From: Plazaster borealis
Lineage: Eukaryota; Echinodermata; Asteroidea; Forcipulatida; Labidiasteridae
Assembly: GCA_021014325.1 (NCBI GenBank)
Contig: CM037457.1
Location: 9,282,721-9,346,720, forward strand
Length of the DNA: 64,000 bases
Direction: 5' to 3'
Positions 23,634 through 34,604 of the stretch are shown here, one piece after another. Made by a program: the position numbers and the translations under genes. Every line of letters starts with the position of its first letter. Position 1 is the first letter of the stretch. The notes under the pieces are model-generated. The model did not search any database and was not told where the DNA came from. It saw nothing but the letters and a program-made list of their open reading frames with translations.

Positions 23634-23800
23634 CTGATGTTTCGACCATATAGCAGAGTCTTTCTCGAAGGCTAAAGAGAAAGCCTTTGAGAAAGACACT
23701 GCTGGGGTCGAAATGCCAGGCCATTAACTATGCAATTATACCATAGGTACTTTTGGTTGGTAAGCAGTTTGCAACAGCTAATTCTATTTTCTCTTTTTTA
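23634..23800 (-). repeat. Dispersed repeat family D, copy 2, with long hairpin
   Basis: 23,636-23,722 folds: CCTGATGTTTCGACC, GCAGAGTCTTTCTCGAAGGC pairs with GCCTTTGAGAAAGACACTGC, GGTCGAAATGCCAGG. The right part matches copy 1 (977-1,135) inverted, through TTGGTAAGCAGTTTGCAACA. The inverted arms could be two family ends facing each other. No coding frame. Confidence 0.65.
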
Positions 23801-24651
23801 AAATATGTTTTATACATTGTATTTGTGTATTACCCTGTATTTTGTAGTGTTGTGTCAGTGAAGAAGTGTAACAAAATAAAATAAAATAAATAAATTAATT
23901 AATTGGTATTTCCGGACACAACTCAAGACATGAAACAATGCCATTCAGTGTATCGATGGCTACCGTATATCCATACTCAGTTACCAGGCATCTATTTATT
24001 CACAACTTGACGTCCTCCTCCTAGTTTCCATACAATTGGTTTTGTAAGCCCCTTGAGTTTGGTTTCTAAAACTATAAGCGAGTATTTTAAACATTCGTCC
24101 ATGGAGGAAAGAAAGAAAGAAAGAGACGAAGCATTGATCGGGTGATATCGATCATAAACTTAGTAAATAATACACATCGGTTAAACACTCATAAAGAATA
24201 ATAATTGGCTTTTCTTGCTGTGTATTAAGTTTGGCAGACATTATAGGCTTTATTATGCTAATGTTGCGTCACGTTCCTTGTATGCAACAACAGCTAAGTA
24301 TGCCGATTATCATTATACAATAAGGGAGCCCGACTATGATTTCTTCCAGCCTCAGTTAGGTTTGACCTTGATTTGAATGGGAAGAAAACAAAATGGCTGC
24401 ACCGAGACGAAAGGTCATGCATACCTCCTGAAAGGTCTGTGCACATACATCAAAATTGGCGCAGTTTACTCCATTTTTTCAAATTGATATGTTAGTTCCA
24501 TCCACACATGGGATTCATACTGCAACCTTCTTGATTTGGATATGAGTGAATTCATCAAAACAATTTATGTCTCCAAGCAACATATCATAAAACTAACCTT
24601 CGAAAAAAATCACTGAAAAGAAAAGCTCTCTCATTTTCAACAAAAACATAC
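23801..24651. other. Non-coding DNA, nothing recognised
   Basis: Short (AAAT/AAAAT) and (GAAA)n tracts near 23,873-23,900 and 24,106-24,124. No gene. Confidence 0.4.
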
Positions 24652-25029
24652 TTAAAGGTATCGTACACGTTTGGTCATGACTCAAAACAAATATTAGCAT
24701 AAAAACTTACTTGGCAACAAGCAACGGAGAGCTGTTGATAGTATAAAACATTGTAGGAAACGACTCCCTCTACTGAAGTAACGTAGTTTTTGAGAAAGAG
24801 GTAATTTCTCACTAAAATAATAAAAACGTCTTGCAAGAGGTTTTTATTCCTATCTGAAAGCACACAAATTTGTACAACAAGGGTGCTTTTTCTTTCATCA
24901 TTTTCTTGCAACTTCGATGACCAATTGAGCCCAAATTTTCACAGGCTTGTTTATTTTATGCATATGCTGGGATACACCAAGTGAGAACACTGGTCTTTGA
25001 CAATTACCAAACGTGTTCAGTGCCCTTAA
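24652..25029 (-). mobile_element. TTAA-flanked MITE, family A copy 6
   Basis: TTAAAGGTATCGTACACGTT to AACGTGTTCAGTGCCCTTAA. The hairpin is ACGTCTTGCAAGAGGT, slightly decayed. No transposase. Confidence 0.85.
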
Positions 25030-25091
25030 CTGTTAGTTTTGTTAAACCCCTGTTTTACGTACGCTGATCCTTATGGAGTTTATAGAGTTAC

Positions 25092-25232
25092 ACACCTATG
25101 TTCCGACACCCCTAGTGTATTTTTCTATTCCTAACCCTATCCCTAAGCCTAAACCTAACCCCAAACCTAGCATGTAAATCACGAGGGTTTTTCGGAACAT
25201 AGGGTTTCGGTACATAGGGGTGTCGGAATAAA
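25092..25232. mobile_element. Inverted-repeat element with a telomere-like core
   Basis: ACACCTATGTTCCGACACCC at the left and GGTACATAGGGGTGTCGGAA at the right are inverted. Between them is a degenerate CCTAAC-type array (CCTAACCCTATCCCTAAGCC and TAAACCTAACCCCAAACCTAG). The inverted ends argue for a small mobile element rather than an interstitial telomere. Confidence 0.6.
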
Positions 25233-26482
25233 GAGCAGTCTCCTTATACTGAGTAATCCCTGAATGATTTTTGTAATACAATATTACATGTACCATCTCA
25301 CAGTACAATAGGCACCAGTAATAATGTGTACTGAGCCTTTTCGTTAATTTATGACTCCGGCGATCATTAAAACTTCAAAGTCTTTAAAATGAGTCAACAC
25401 ACAAGACAAGAGATGTGAGTTATAACTGTAATAAGTTACAAACGTTAAGGTTACTTTTATCACCAGATAATAACACATTTTAAGTTATAGATTATGAAAA
25501 GGTCACCACAGGCTGGTCTGTAAAAAGATTTTTTTGATGACAACATTCTGAAAGGGTACAGAATTAATTTTTTTTCTTTCATGGTATTAATTGCAACCGT
25601 TAAAAAAAGTTTTTAAAAAGTAACATAAACGACGATGGAAAAAACACAGTTTTTGTTTCATAAATCCAAACACATTATGGGAAGTGTAGATTAAGGTTTA
25701 CTGCGTAATATTTTGTATGTTGATGGCACAAAGTGCGTTTTGTAATCAACTAATATCAGACTTCAACAGTCCGTAAAGGAAACACTGGTGATTTTGTTTT
25801 GTCAGACGAGCTGTTTTACAGGGGAAAAAAATTATGGAGCATGGACCGCCATTCTTTTAAAAAATATAAACACTGACCAAGGATAAAAACGAACGTCTCG
25901 GCGACGCGTCATGGATGCCAAAAGGGATTGTTACAACAAGGAGTGGGTAATTTGTTAAATAGATATATATATAATTTAATGTGTATATTAAAATAAAATA
26001 AGCAGACCTAATTATTTGCTCGCGATGAATTTGTGTATGGTTGGTATTGGAGGAAATGACTGTAGCTTTCGGTGAGAATGTGAAAAGATTTGAGCTTAAG
26101 GTTATGTAGAGCAAAACTGATAGTGGATAAGCAAATGTACGCCACTTCCATTGATGATACTTAGTATATAGTTGTTACTCATGAAATATTTGTGTTATCC
26201 GTTCTCGGTAACTGAAAATTAGAAACTGGCGATTGTTCTGAACTTCTCACCCATATAGCTTTTCCAACTTGGTAAAACTATAGACAAACGTACGCCACAA
26301 TCGCAGTCACTGGGACTGCATTTACGAAGCAATTTCATGTCATGTAAAAATTTGTTCCAGTATTTGTTTTAATACATTAAACTTGGTCAGTGTGGAGGTA
26401 GGTTTTAGGCAAAACATTCCCTCCAAATCTACAAGTTAAAATGGGGCTTTATTTTTAGTAATTTTTCCCCCAAATGTATATA
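25233..26482. other. Non-coding DNA, nothing recognised
   Basis: AT-rich with no exon signature or clear repeat. Confidence 0.4.
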
Positions 26483-26841
26483 TACGTTTGGTAATGACTC
26501 TGAAAATGAATGGCAATACAAACTACTCGGTAAGAAGTACAGCAGATTTGGATAGTATAATGCATTTTGAGAAACTTTTCACTTCAAAGTACTGCGGTTA
26601 TGGAAAAAAATATCCCTTTTTATCCCCACAATTTGAATCTGAGAGTTTCTCAGTTTGTGTATTCCGATTGCAAATTATTCTTCCTGCGTGGACATAACCG
26701 CTCCAGATTTTTGGCAATATCTCAAAAACGCTACCACCTTTTTAAATGAAATTTTCACAGGTTAATGTTATGGTATATATCTACAACTATAGAATTGAAA
26801 CAAACAGTGGGTTCCAATTACCAAACGTATACAATCCCTTG
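26483..26841 (+). mobile_element. Family A2 MITE, truncated at left
   Basis: Shares CAAATTATTCTTCCTGCGTG, GACATAACCGCTCCAGATTT and the ending CCAATTACCAAACGTATACA with the copy at 36.1 kb, but the left TTAA end is not intact (starts near TATATACGTTTGGTAATGAC). The hairpin is reduced to GAATCTGAGAGTTTCTCAG. Confidence 0.7.
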
Positions 26842-27927
26842 AAATAGCCCCAAATTCACCCAATATTAGAGCCTTCTCGACAGATAACACCAGAGTGTCA
26901 ATCCCACTGTAGATGAAGTAGTTTTTGTTATAAGAAATGTGAACAGAGTTAATTATAACAGAAATTATAAAGGGCGAACAGGTAAATTCTGGGGGAAAAA
27001 CCCACATTAATTCTAGTTTTATAAGAAATAATGTTATACACACAGTAAATCAATCTTTAAAATCTCAATGAGTTTCCAGGTACCGTTATTTTCACATGTC
27101 TTCGTTTTATTACTTATGTTGTCGAATTGCGACTGTTTAGATCCTCTTTCATGCTTTGTACATTTCAATCTAAAAAACGAACAATACGCGACAAACGGAG
27201 AACATCTCAAGGTTGGAAGTTTCCTAAGATCACAAAATAACAACCTGGATAACAATCTTTCTGTAAACAGTAAACTTTTCATATTGTCGTTTCTTTAAAA
27301 GAAACATTCGCTGTGCCAACAAGGAATTTGTTACATCTTGATATTCACAAAATGTCTGTTTTTTTATTTTCGCGATGTTTTTAAAAGAGCGATGACAATG
27401 AAATGACTGCGGCATTGATTGAAACGTATCTCCATTCAAAAATAAAAATAAAAATAATGCGTCTACTTCATCCATGTTTTCATATAAATATCATATTTTA
27501 GACATTTCCCTCAAAGTTAAGCTTAATTTGGCAATCATGCCTAGATTGTATTTTAACACTTCTAAACTACTTTGTATAATACATGTGGGTGGCTGTTTGC
27601 GTGAGTAAGATAACAAAAACTTCCAGAAATGTCTGTATTGAGGGAAGTGACTTTCAGAAAACCAGCAGGTTCAATAAGTTGAATTTCTTATTCTTTTACA
27701 AAAAAACAAGCCGAGTGTCAACGTACAGACGAAACTTAACAGCTATTTTATCCTTCTTTGGTGTTCACTTTGATGGACAAGTTGACTGATTATCGGCAGT
27801 AACTACATCTGATATTAATGTCTACTACTAGATATCATTATCTTTATGTGTCAAAAAATAATCACTTTGTGATTTAGAGTTAATAAAAGGAAGCCTGTTT
27901 ATTTGTTATTTTAAAACAATGGCATTA
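26842..27927. other. Non-coding DNA, nothing recognised
   Basis: No exon or recognised repeat. The open frame at 27,068-27,298 has a hydrophobic start but no upstream promoter or splice context that would make it a gene. Confidence 0.35.
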
Positions 27928-28325
27928 AATTATACAGGATTGGTAGAGCTGACAAAATAGTCGCAGACAGTGTTCATGTTTTGTGTGATCAACCACATAC
28001 ACATACAAAATAACAAACATGTGAAAATTTGGGTTTATCCGTTGCGTGAGTCAGAAGAAAAATAGTGAAAAGCCATGCCAATTTTCAGCATGTAAACACA
28101 TTGTCCTTAATTTTGGTTTTAACAACCGAAACCAGCTGTTGCGGCTTTTTTTTTATAGGTTCTCAGATACAGTTTTCTCGAATATGACATCATTTTAGAG
28201 GGAAATATTGTACAGAAAAAAAATTGTTCTAATAATTATGAGCTTCATAACCATTAAGCTTTCAGATTAAAATTAATCAATGATGTTTTGTACCATCCTT
28301 ACCAACCCTGTACAATACTTTTGAC
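27928..28325 (-). mobile_element. Family A3 element, copy 1
   Basis: From ATACAGGATTGGTAGAG to ACCAACCCTGTACAATACTT. Matches 57,028-57,416 inverted, including CAGACAGTGTTCATGTTTTG, ACATGTGAAAATTTGGG, GTTTTCTCGAATATGAC and ATGTAAACACATTGTCCTTA. Part of the same broad group of short inverted-end elements as A and A2. Confidence 0.7.
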
Positions 28326-28946
28326 ATTGACGTCAACCCTAACGTAAATTTCTTGTTGACAACGTTTGTGCAGAACGACTGCATTCATGTTTAATATTTG
28401 AATAAAACACATTTTTTTGCGTGAAGTGTTTGACATTCTTGACTAACAAGCAGACGCTTCCGGATATAATCGGGAAAGAGAAGGAAGTGATGATAATTTT
28501 TTCAATTTTCGAATAAATTTGCCAATCATGAAGATATAACTTACAGTAATTCGCCTGTGTCTGGATTAATGAAAATTGTTATCAGTTGTGTTAGCAATTG
28601 TGTTTGACTTGGCATGATTTTTACATTTGTAAGTTGGGTAAAGCATGTCGGTTGCCACCAACATTTTGATGTAAGTATTCCGATGGTATTTCGAACTTGC
28701 GGTGTCCGTTGCTATATTTTATTTCTGACTATGAAAGTGAGGCAGTATACAACTTCGTTAAGAGGAAATTATAAAAAATAATGTAATAGAATCAGGAAGT
28801 TCACAGAGAGGCGACAGTACAAAAATAAACAAACCTAACTTAACTAATACCAGGCTTTAACTGAAAATAATAGTTTTCGTTTTGTCTGTATATGTAGAAT
28901 GATCAACTGTATAAATGAGATCAAGTCAGAAGTTGATGTGATTTAC
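28326..28946. other. Xlox intron 1, exon-proximal part
   Basis: Directly downstream of the exon 1 donor on the minus strand. It begins GTAAATCACATC in gene orientation. No exon 2 is seen here. Confidence 0.55.
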
Positions 28947-29538
28947 CTGGCCAATTTGCCTTCCACATGTGGGCGTGTGATTTGGTCGTTTTCATCCAAG
29001 GAAACGGTAAGTTCTGATTCCTGTCTTCCCCTTTTGTCTTGCCCCCAGACGAGGCGGTCGGTGTGTGGTGATGAGGGCCAGGGTTTCCCCCGTGTGCTTG
29101 ACCTGTTCCACGGCAGGTAGTCACAGCCGTTGAGGCCCCCTGCATGACGGTGTGACCAAGCTGCGGTGAATGTGTTTGCTGCATAGCCTCCCGGCCGTCG
29201 CACGGCTGAGCTGCGGCACCAGTACCGGCCCCGCAGGCCTGCGTGCAGGCCGTGTCCTGGGGCAATGCCATGTTGGCCAGTGTCATCATGTTCATATTCG
29301 TCATACGAGAATACTGCAGCAATCCCTCGTCCACTCTGGACTCCACAACAGCCATGGGGGCACCGCCGTAGCCCCCTACCTGGGGTCCCGGCTTGTCGGC
29401 GTAGATACACGCAGGTGGGGGAGGTGGACTATAAGTCCGGTGTCCTCCCGTAGACGCTGTAATCGGTGGGCCGACGAACTGATCATTGTGAAACCCGAAA
29501 GGCGAGTTGTAAAACGAGGGGCTGTTACCTTCCATCAT
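28947..29538 (-). CDS. Xlox: Xlox/Pdx ParaHox transcription factor, exon 1
   Basis: N-terminal exon of a homeodomain transcription factor of the ParaHox class (Xlox, vertebrate Pdx1). In deuterostomes it acts in the nucleus in gut and neural patterning. From the chosen ATG the exon encodes 197 residues plus one base. Residues 38-46 are SPPPPPACIY-like, recalling the PPACLY segment of Pdx1. Residues 177-190 read LPFPWMKTTKSHAH, then WKANWP. The FPWMK hexapeptide and flanking T-K-S-H..W-K are diagnostic of Xlox/Pdx and bind PBC cofactors in the family. The donor is CCAG|GTAAAT, phase 1 inside a glycine codon, as in Pdx1. Start: ATG at 29,536-29,538 has A at -3 (GGCACCATGATGG). An in-frame ATG at 29,586 would add 16 residues. 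The middle is rich in G, A, T, Q and H and low in complexity. The homeodomain would be on exon 2, not found in the window. Confidence 0.9.
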
Positions 29539-29853
29539 GGTGCCGCCTGGGGAAACTGTGCTGCGAAGTTGCCGTAACCCCCCCAAAAAGCTTTCTAAAA
29601 CGATACACTGTGCGGATGTCTCGAGCTCAAGACGATGGGTTTACTCAGTGGACGGTGGATGCGATGCTAGGCCGGGGGGTTCCCAAGTCTCGATAGTCCA
29701 CGGCGAACCATCACAATGACACACATCTCCCGTGCTGATGCATTTACAGGTGATGCTCGGTGCAAACACAGTGCTGGGCCTAGCTGTAGCTAGCTGGCTC
29801 GCTATAATCCGTAGACTTTAACTAGCATTAGGAAATGTCAGATACGGAGCTGA
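29539..29853 (-). promoter_or_regulatory. Presumed Xlox 5' UTR and proximal promoter
   Basis: The region is GC-richer than its surroundings and lies just upstream of the start codon on the minus strand. In gene orientation it contains CTACGGATTATAGCGAG near 29,800-29,815, with a GGATTA core, and tandem CTAGCT words. No convincing TATA box fixes the transcription start. The short open frames here are on the opposite strand and are shadows. Confidence 0.45.
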
Positions 29854-29870
29854 CAGGGCGCCATCTAGTG
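29854..29870 (-). promoter_or_regulatory. CTCF-like site upstream of Xlox
   Basis: In gene orientation the bases read CACTAGATGGCGCCCTG, very close to the core consensus of the insulator protein CTCF, whose zinc fingers are conserved across bilaterians. It lies about 320 bp upstream of the ATG. Binding is inferred. Confidence 0.5.
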
Positions 29871-30610
29871 ACGTCAAAAACAACAACAACGTCAACAAAG
29901 CGTATCATATAGGTATCAATGTTGACGTATCTTCTGCAATTTTACGCCTGCTTGTTTTGCTGTCATTGGTCAGTGCGATAAAAAACGTTAACAATTGGGG
30001 CAAGTTTTTAATAGAGGTACAAAACCGGGCCTATTTTGGGCTGACTGGAGGTAGGATCAAGGGTTAACTTTGGGGACGGAAGAATAAAGAGCTTTGTCAC
30101 TGACAACAGTCGTGGTTTGTTTGTGTCCAACTGACCGAAGAGGTAAAAACCATATGCACAATTTGAATACTGACATTATTTGGGACTGTTATGTTTTGTT
30201 CGCGTTTTGTCGAATGGTGTTAGTTTTAAGTTGGCGACTTCCAAACTGAGAATAAAAGTCTTTCTGATATTATTTTAGCAATTCATAGAAAGTTATGTCT
30301 GAGTTATTTGATTTACCGTATAGCACTAATGCAAAACATGTACTCTGAACCAATGGCTTCATGTCCGCTGTTTATTATTTTTACCTCCATGGTTGCATTT
30401 ATTTGTTGCCATATACAGATAAGTATAAACTTCCCAACGATAATGAATAATTATTTCGTCTATTTTGTTTTTTTTCAATAGGTTCAACTTTCAGAAGTTT
30501 CAAAAAGTTGTCAGTCTACAAAGATCGTTTCTTCTCCATGGGTGCCAATCGGAGAAAGGTATTTCAGAGTGAGAAAGGAAAAATGCATTTTGGTCGAACA
30601 AAGAAAATTT
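29871..30610. other. Xlox 5' flanking DNA
   Basis: Contains a CCAAT-type word (GTCATTGGTC near 29,962) and GTCAACAAAG (FoxA- or Tcf-like) near 29,890. No exon recognised. Confidence 0.35.
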
Positions 30611-30674
30611 GACTCAAGCGGACTTTGAACCTGCAACCTCTGGGTTTAGGCTATTATGTGCCGGTGCTCTAAAA
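30611..30674 (-). mobile_element. tRNA-like SINE fragment
   Basis: In minus orientation: TTAGAGCACCGGCACATAAT, then CAGAGGTTGCAGGTTCAAAG, TCCGCTTGAGTCA. It resembles 57,877-57,952 (AGAGCGCCGGCACGTTGTTC ... GCAGGTTCAAGTCC). B-box is present and the A-box half is lost, so it is a decayed tRNA-derived fragment. Confidence 0.55.
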
Positions 30675-30964
30675 TTAATTTGTGAGATTTGAATATTTGT
30701 ATCAAAACTCAGTGACGTGGGAGTAGCGTGGGAGCGGTACAAGGGGGGGGGGGTAAGTTCCTACATGTTTAAAAGGAATGAAGAATACAATCGCAGAGTT
30801 TTAATTCACATGCAATGTGGTCATATTTTTTGTGTGGCTCCCTTTTCGGGAAGGGGCAGGTTTTGCCTGAACACGTCAGCAACCATCTTCATGTGTTAAC
30901 AAAAAGAGTGACGTCACACCCAAAAACAAGTGTTAATCGTTTTGAAAAGCTTTGAAGAGCACAT

Positions 30965-33900
30965 GACCAGTTCAGCTGACATACAGTCAGCTGACATACA
31001 GGGACAGTGTTCAACAATTTCAGCTGACATACAGGGACAGGGTTCAACCATTTTAGCTGACATACAGGGACAGTGTTCAACAATTTCAGCTGACATACAG
31101 GGACAGGGTTCAACCATTTTAGCTAACATACAGGGACAGGGTTCAACCAGTTCATCTGACATAGTTACAGGGACAGTGTTCAACCATTTCAGCTGACATA
31201 CAGGGACAGGGTTCAACCAGTTCAGCTGACATACAGGGACAGGGTTCAATTATTTCAGCTAACATACAGGGACAGTGTTCAACCATTTTAGCTGACATAC
31301 AGGGACAGGGTTCAACCAGTTCAGCTGACATACAGGGACAGGGTTCAACCAGTTCAGCTGACATACAGGGACAGGGTTCAACCAGTTCAGCTGACATACA
31401 GGGACAGGGTTCAATTATTTCAGCTAACATACAGGGACAGTGTTCAACCATTTTAGCTGACATACAGGGACAGGGTTCAACCATTTCAGCTGACATACAG
31501 GGACAGGGTTCAACTATTTCAGCTGACATACAGAGACAGTGTTCAACCAGTTCAGCTGACATACAGGGACAGGGTTCAACCATTTCAGCTAACATCAGGG
31601 ACAGAGTTCAACCATTTCAGCTGACATACAGGGACAGGGTTCAACCATTTCAGCTGACATACAGGGACAGGGTTCAACCATTTCAGCTAACATACAGGAA
31701 CAGGGTTCAACCATTTCAGCTGACATACAGGGACAGGGTTCAACCAGTTCAGCTGACATACAGGGACAGGGTTCAACTATTTCAGCTGACAAACAGGGAC
31801 AGTGTTCAACCATTTCAGCTGACATACAGGGACAGGGTTCAACCATTTCAGCTAACATACAGGAACAGGGGAACAGGGTTCAACCATTTCAGCTGACATA
31901 CAGGGACAGGGTTCAACCAGTTCAGCTGACAAACAGGGACAGTGTTCAACCATTTCAGCTGACATACAGGGACAGGGTTCAACCATTTCAGCTGACATAC
32001 AGGGACAGGGTTCAACCATTTCAGCTGACATACAGGGACAGTGTTCAACCATTTCAGCTGACATACAGGGACAGTGTTCAACCATTTCAGCTGACATACA
32101 GGGACAGAGTTCAACCATTTCAGCTGACAAACAGGGACAGGGTTCAACCATTTCAGCTGACATACAGGAACAGTGTTCAACCATTTCAGCTGACATACAG
32201 GGACAGGGTTCAACCAGTTCAGCTGACATACAGGGACAGTGTTCAACCAGTTCAGCTGACATTCATGGACAGTGTCCAACCAGTTCAGCTGACATACAGG
32301 GACAGTGTTCAACCAGTTCAGCTGACATACAGGGACAGTGTTCAACCAGTTCAGCTGACATACAGGGACAGAGTTCAACCATTTCAGCTGACATACAAGG
32401 ACAGAGTTCAACCATTTCAGCTGACATACATGGACAGGGTTCAACCAGTTCAGCTGACATACAGGGACAGTGTTCAATTATTTCAGCTAACATACAGGGA
32501 CAGTGTTCAACCATTTTAGCTGACATACAGGGACAGGGTTCAACCATTTCAGCTGACATACAGGGACAGGGTTCAACTATTTCAGCTGACATACAGGAAC
32601 AGTGTTCAACCATTTCAGCTGACATACAGGGACAGAGTTCAACCATTTCAGCTGACATACAGGGACAGGGTTCAACCAGTTCAGCTGACATACAGGGACA
32701 GGGTTCAACCATTTCAGCTGACATGCGGGGACAGTGTTCAACCAGTTCAGCTGACATGCAGGGACAGAGTTCAACCATTTCAGCTGACATACAGGGACAG
32801 TGTTCAACCATTTCAGCTAACATCAGGGACAGAGTTCAACCATTTCAGCTGACATACAGGGACAGGGTTCAACCAGTTCAGCTGACATACAGGGACAGGG
32901 TTCAACCATTTCAGCTGACATGCGGGGACAGTGTTCAACCAGTTCAGCTGACATGCAGGGACAGAGTTCAACCATTTCAGCTGACATACAGAGACAGTGT
33001 TCAACCATTTCAGCTGACATCAGGGACAGAGTTCAACCATTTCAGCTGACATACAGGGACAGGGTTCAACCATTTCAGCTGACATGCTGGGACAGTGTTC
33101 AACCAGTTCAGCTGACATACAGAGAGAGTGTTCAACCATTTCAGCTGACTCAGGGACAGAGTTCAACCATTTCAGCTGACATACAGGGACAGGGTTCAAC
33201 CAGTTCAGCTGACATACAGGGACAGGGTTCAACCATTTAAGCTGACATGCGGGGACAGTGTTCAACCAGTTCAGCTGACATGCAGGGACAGAGTTCAACC
33301 ATTTCAGCTGACATACAGGGACAGAGTTCAACCATTTCAGCTGACATACAGGGACAGGGTTCAACCATTACAGCTGACATACAGGGACAGAGTTCAACAA
33401 TTTCAGCTGACATACAGGGACAGAGTTCAACCAGTTCAGCTGACATACAGGGACAGAGTTCAACCAGTTCAGCTGACATCAGGGACAGTGTTCAACCATT
33501 ACAGCTGACATACAGGGACAGAGTTCAACCATTTCAGCTGACATACAGGGACAGTATTCAACCATTGTAGCTGACATACAGAGACAGTGTTCAACCATTT
33601 CAGCTGACATACAGGGACAGAGTTCAACCAGTTCAGCTGACATACAGGGACAGAGTTCAACCATTCCAGCTGACATATACAGGGACAGAGTTCAACCATT
33701 TCAGCTGACATCAGGGACAGTGTTCAACCATTACAGCTGACATACAGGGACAGAGTTCAACAATTTCAGCTGACATACAGGGAGAGAGTTCAACCATTTC
33801 AGCTGACATACAGGGACAGGGTTCAACCATTACAGCTGACATACAGGGACAGAGTTCAACCATTTCAGCTGACATATTGTAGCTGACATACAGAGACAGT

Positions 33901-34604
33901 GTTCAACCATTTCAGCTGACATACAGGGATAGAGTTCAACCAGTTCAGCTGACATACAGGGACAGAGTTCAACCAGTTCAGCTGACATCAGGGACAGTGT
34001 TCAACCATTACAGCTGACATACAGGGACAGGTTTCAACCATTTCAGCTGACATTCAGGGACAGAGTTCAACCAGTTCAGCTGACATACAGGGACAGGGTT
34101 CAACCAGTTCAGCTGACATACAGGGACAGTGTTCAACCAGTTCAGCTGACATACAGGGACAGGGTTCAACCATTACAGCTGACATACAGGAACAGGGTTC
34201 AACCATTTCAGCTGACATACAGGGACAGGGTTCAACCAGTTCAGCTGACATACAGGGACAGTGTTCAACCAGTTCAGCTGACATACAGGGACAGGGTTCA
34301 ACCAGTTCAGCTGACATACAGGGACAGGGTTCAACCATTACAGCTGACATACAGGAACAGGGTTCAACCATTTCAGGTCACATACAGGGACAGGGTTCAA
34401 CCATTTCAGGTGACATACAGGGACAGTGTTCAACCATTTCAGGTGACATACAGGGACAGTGTTCAACCAGTTCAGCTGACATACAGGGACAGGGTTCAAC
34501 CATTACAGCTGACATACAGGGACAGGGTTCAACCATTTCAGGTGACATATATCCGGAGACAGTGTTCACCCATTTCAGGTGACATACAGGGGCAGCGTTC
34601 AAGG
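30965..34604. repeat. 33-bp minisatellite, about 110 units, E-box in each
   Basis: Tandem array of the 33-bp unit TTCAACCATTTCAGCTGACA plus TACAGGGACAGGG. Two positions vary most: CCA(T/G)TTCAG and CAG(G/T/A)GTTC. Most units carry the E-box CAGCTG; the right end (34,370-34,600) shifts to CAGGTG. Because 33 is a multiple of three and the unit lacks stops in several frames, long open frames appear on both strands (minus MSAEMVEPCPC and CQLKWLNTVPV; plus DRVQPFQLTYR). They break at 1-bp-short units such as GACATCAGGG, so I treat them as non-coding. Segments marked by TGCGGGG at 32,724, 32,921 and 33,248 show higher-order duplication. The array is about 1.4 to 5.1 kb upstream of the Xlox start codon. 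Confidence 0.97.

Noticed and set aside
25120..25175. Interstitial telomere
   Set aside because: The CCTAAC-type units are degenerate and lie inside inverted ends, so a mobile element explains them better.
28943..29453. Other open frames over the Xlox exon (plus 29,170-29,577 and minus 28,943-29,410)
   Set aside because: Shadows of the Xlox frame in GC-rich coding DNA; they lack family motifs.
30889..34602. Many open frames of 60-209 codons giving Cys-rich 11-residue repeats
   Set aside because: They arise from the 33-bp tandem unit, exist in several frames on both strands, and break at units one base short. No gene context.
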